Program-made: the position numbers and the translations under genes
In this document: piece by piece, positions 63,550 through 64,000 of the stretch
Position numbering within the stretch: the stretch's first letter is position 1
Layout: each line of letters starts with the position of its first letter
Assembly: GCA_965199175.1 (NCBI GenBank)
Contig: OZ240684.1
Span: 1,860,001-1,924,000 of the forward strand
Direction of reading: 5' to 3'
DNA: 64,000 bases
Source: G963923945 sp965199175
GTDB lineage: Bacteria; Pseudomonadota; Alphaproteobacteria; G963923945
The notes under the pieces: generated by a model
Database searches by the model: none
What the model was told of the DNA's origin: nothing
What the model saw: only the letters and a program-made list of their open reading frames with translations

Positions 63550-64000
63550 ATGATCAACGAAACGAAAAAGGAAACCTCAGGGGCATTCGATTACGATCTG
63601 TTTGTGATCGGGGCTGGTTCGGGGGGTGCACGGGCGGCCCGTATGGCTGCTCAGTCCGGCCTTAAGGTGGGGATTGCTGAGAATTCCTATCTTGGCGGTA
63701 CCTGCGTTAATGTTGGCTGTGTTCCGAAAAAATTATTCGCTTACGCTGCCCATATTGGTGAGGATATGGCAGATGCGGCCGGATATGGTTGGCATGCTCA
63801 ATCCCTGAATTTTGATTGGTCAACTCTCCTGACTGGCAAGAATGCGGCCATTACCCGGCTGAACCGGGCTCAGGAGAATGCGTTGATGAAGGCGGGTGTG
63901 ACATTGCACTGGGCGCGCGCCCGGCTGACCGGACCCGGGCAGATTGATCTGGCCGGTGATACGATCACAGCTGAGACCATTCTGATTGCCACCGGGGGTC
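63550..64000 (+). CDS. gor: Glutathione-disulfide reductase, N-terminal part (runs off right edge)
   Basis: 150 codons of an FAD-dependent disulfide reductase. The FAD motif LFVIGAGSGGARAARMAA and the redox-active pair GGTCVNVGCVPKK are typical of glutathione reductase (GARAAR rather than the lipoamide-dehydrogenase form). ATG 63550 has AGGAGA upstream. The NADP and dimer domains lie outside the window. Confidence 0.93.
   Translation, partial: MINETKKETSGAFDYDLFVIGAGSGGARAARMAAQSGLKVGIAENSYLGGTCVNVGCVPKKLFAYAAHIGEDMADAAGYGWHAQSLNFDWSTLLTGKNAAITRLNRAQENALMKAGVTLHWARARLTGPGQIDLAGDTITAETILIATGG

Overview
The window is chromosomal DNA of an alphaproteobacterium, probably Rhodospirillales-like. 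No 16S gene is present, so the order is inferred from gene content. Pointers are the ChvG/ChvI-HprK-EIIA-HPr-EI block, divergent rph/hrcA followed by grpE, fdxA next to carD, a Suv3-like helicase, and the miaB-phoH-ybeY-corC-lnt-xre-metK-trmB series with olsB-olsA. Base composition is moderate, and many intergenic stretches are distinctly AT- or T-rich. There is no rRNA, no convincing tRNA, no prophage, no IS element and no CRISPR array.

Layout. 1-9.5 kb: partial ahcY; an envelope block (dolP-like, yraN, rsmI, lpoA-like) in the order known from Enterobacteria; hemW-rdgB-rph; divergent hrcA-grpE. 9.5-15.5 kb: accessory stretch with a 108-bp tandem duplication, a HugZ-like oxidoreductase, a SfiI-like type II restriction-modification pair, and two outer-membrane beta-barrel genes, one Met/His-rich. 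15.9-21.9 kb: ChvI/ChvG, HPr kinase and a permease-less regulatory PTS. 22-29 kb: prolyl iminopeptidase, secreted nuclease-like protein, M48 lipoprotein protease, CarD, a 22-copy 14-bp minisatellite and ferredoxin FdxA. 29-36.3 kb: Suv3-like helicase, then hisB-DUF2628-hisH-hisA-hisF-hisE-HIT. 36.6-40.1 kb: three DUF805 paralogues (one broken), 1.4 kb of gene-free DNA, and a small secreted His/Cys-rich protein. 40.4-52.6 kb: comM, trmB, metK, xre, lnt, corC, ybeY, phoH, miaB, olsA, olsB, all on the minus strand. 53-64 kb: fur, tusA-like, tsaB, VanX-type dipeptidase, RutE-like nitroreductase, polysaccharide deacetylase, Bax-like glucosaminidase, NFU scaffold, succinate-semialdehyde dehydrogenase, a winged-helix/PD-(D/E)XK-like protein, and the start of glutathione reductase.

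Most genes are housekeeping. Tightly coupled groups (4-bp or short overlaps) are rph-rdgB-hemW, EIIA-HPr-EI, olsB-olsA and miaB-phoH-ybeY. The main unusual items are: (i) the SfiI-like R-M pair, whose methyltransferase carries an internal helix-turn-helix; (ii) the 14-bp array, open in all three minus-strand frames; (iii) a general tendency to short tandem duplications in intergenic DNA, one of which (14 bp) has frameshifted a DUF805 gene; and (iv) a COG2958/HrgA-like protein with a nuclease-like motif. No clear-cut new multi-gene system was found.
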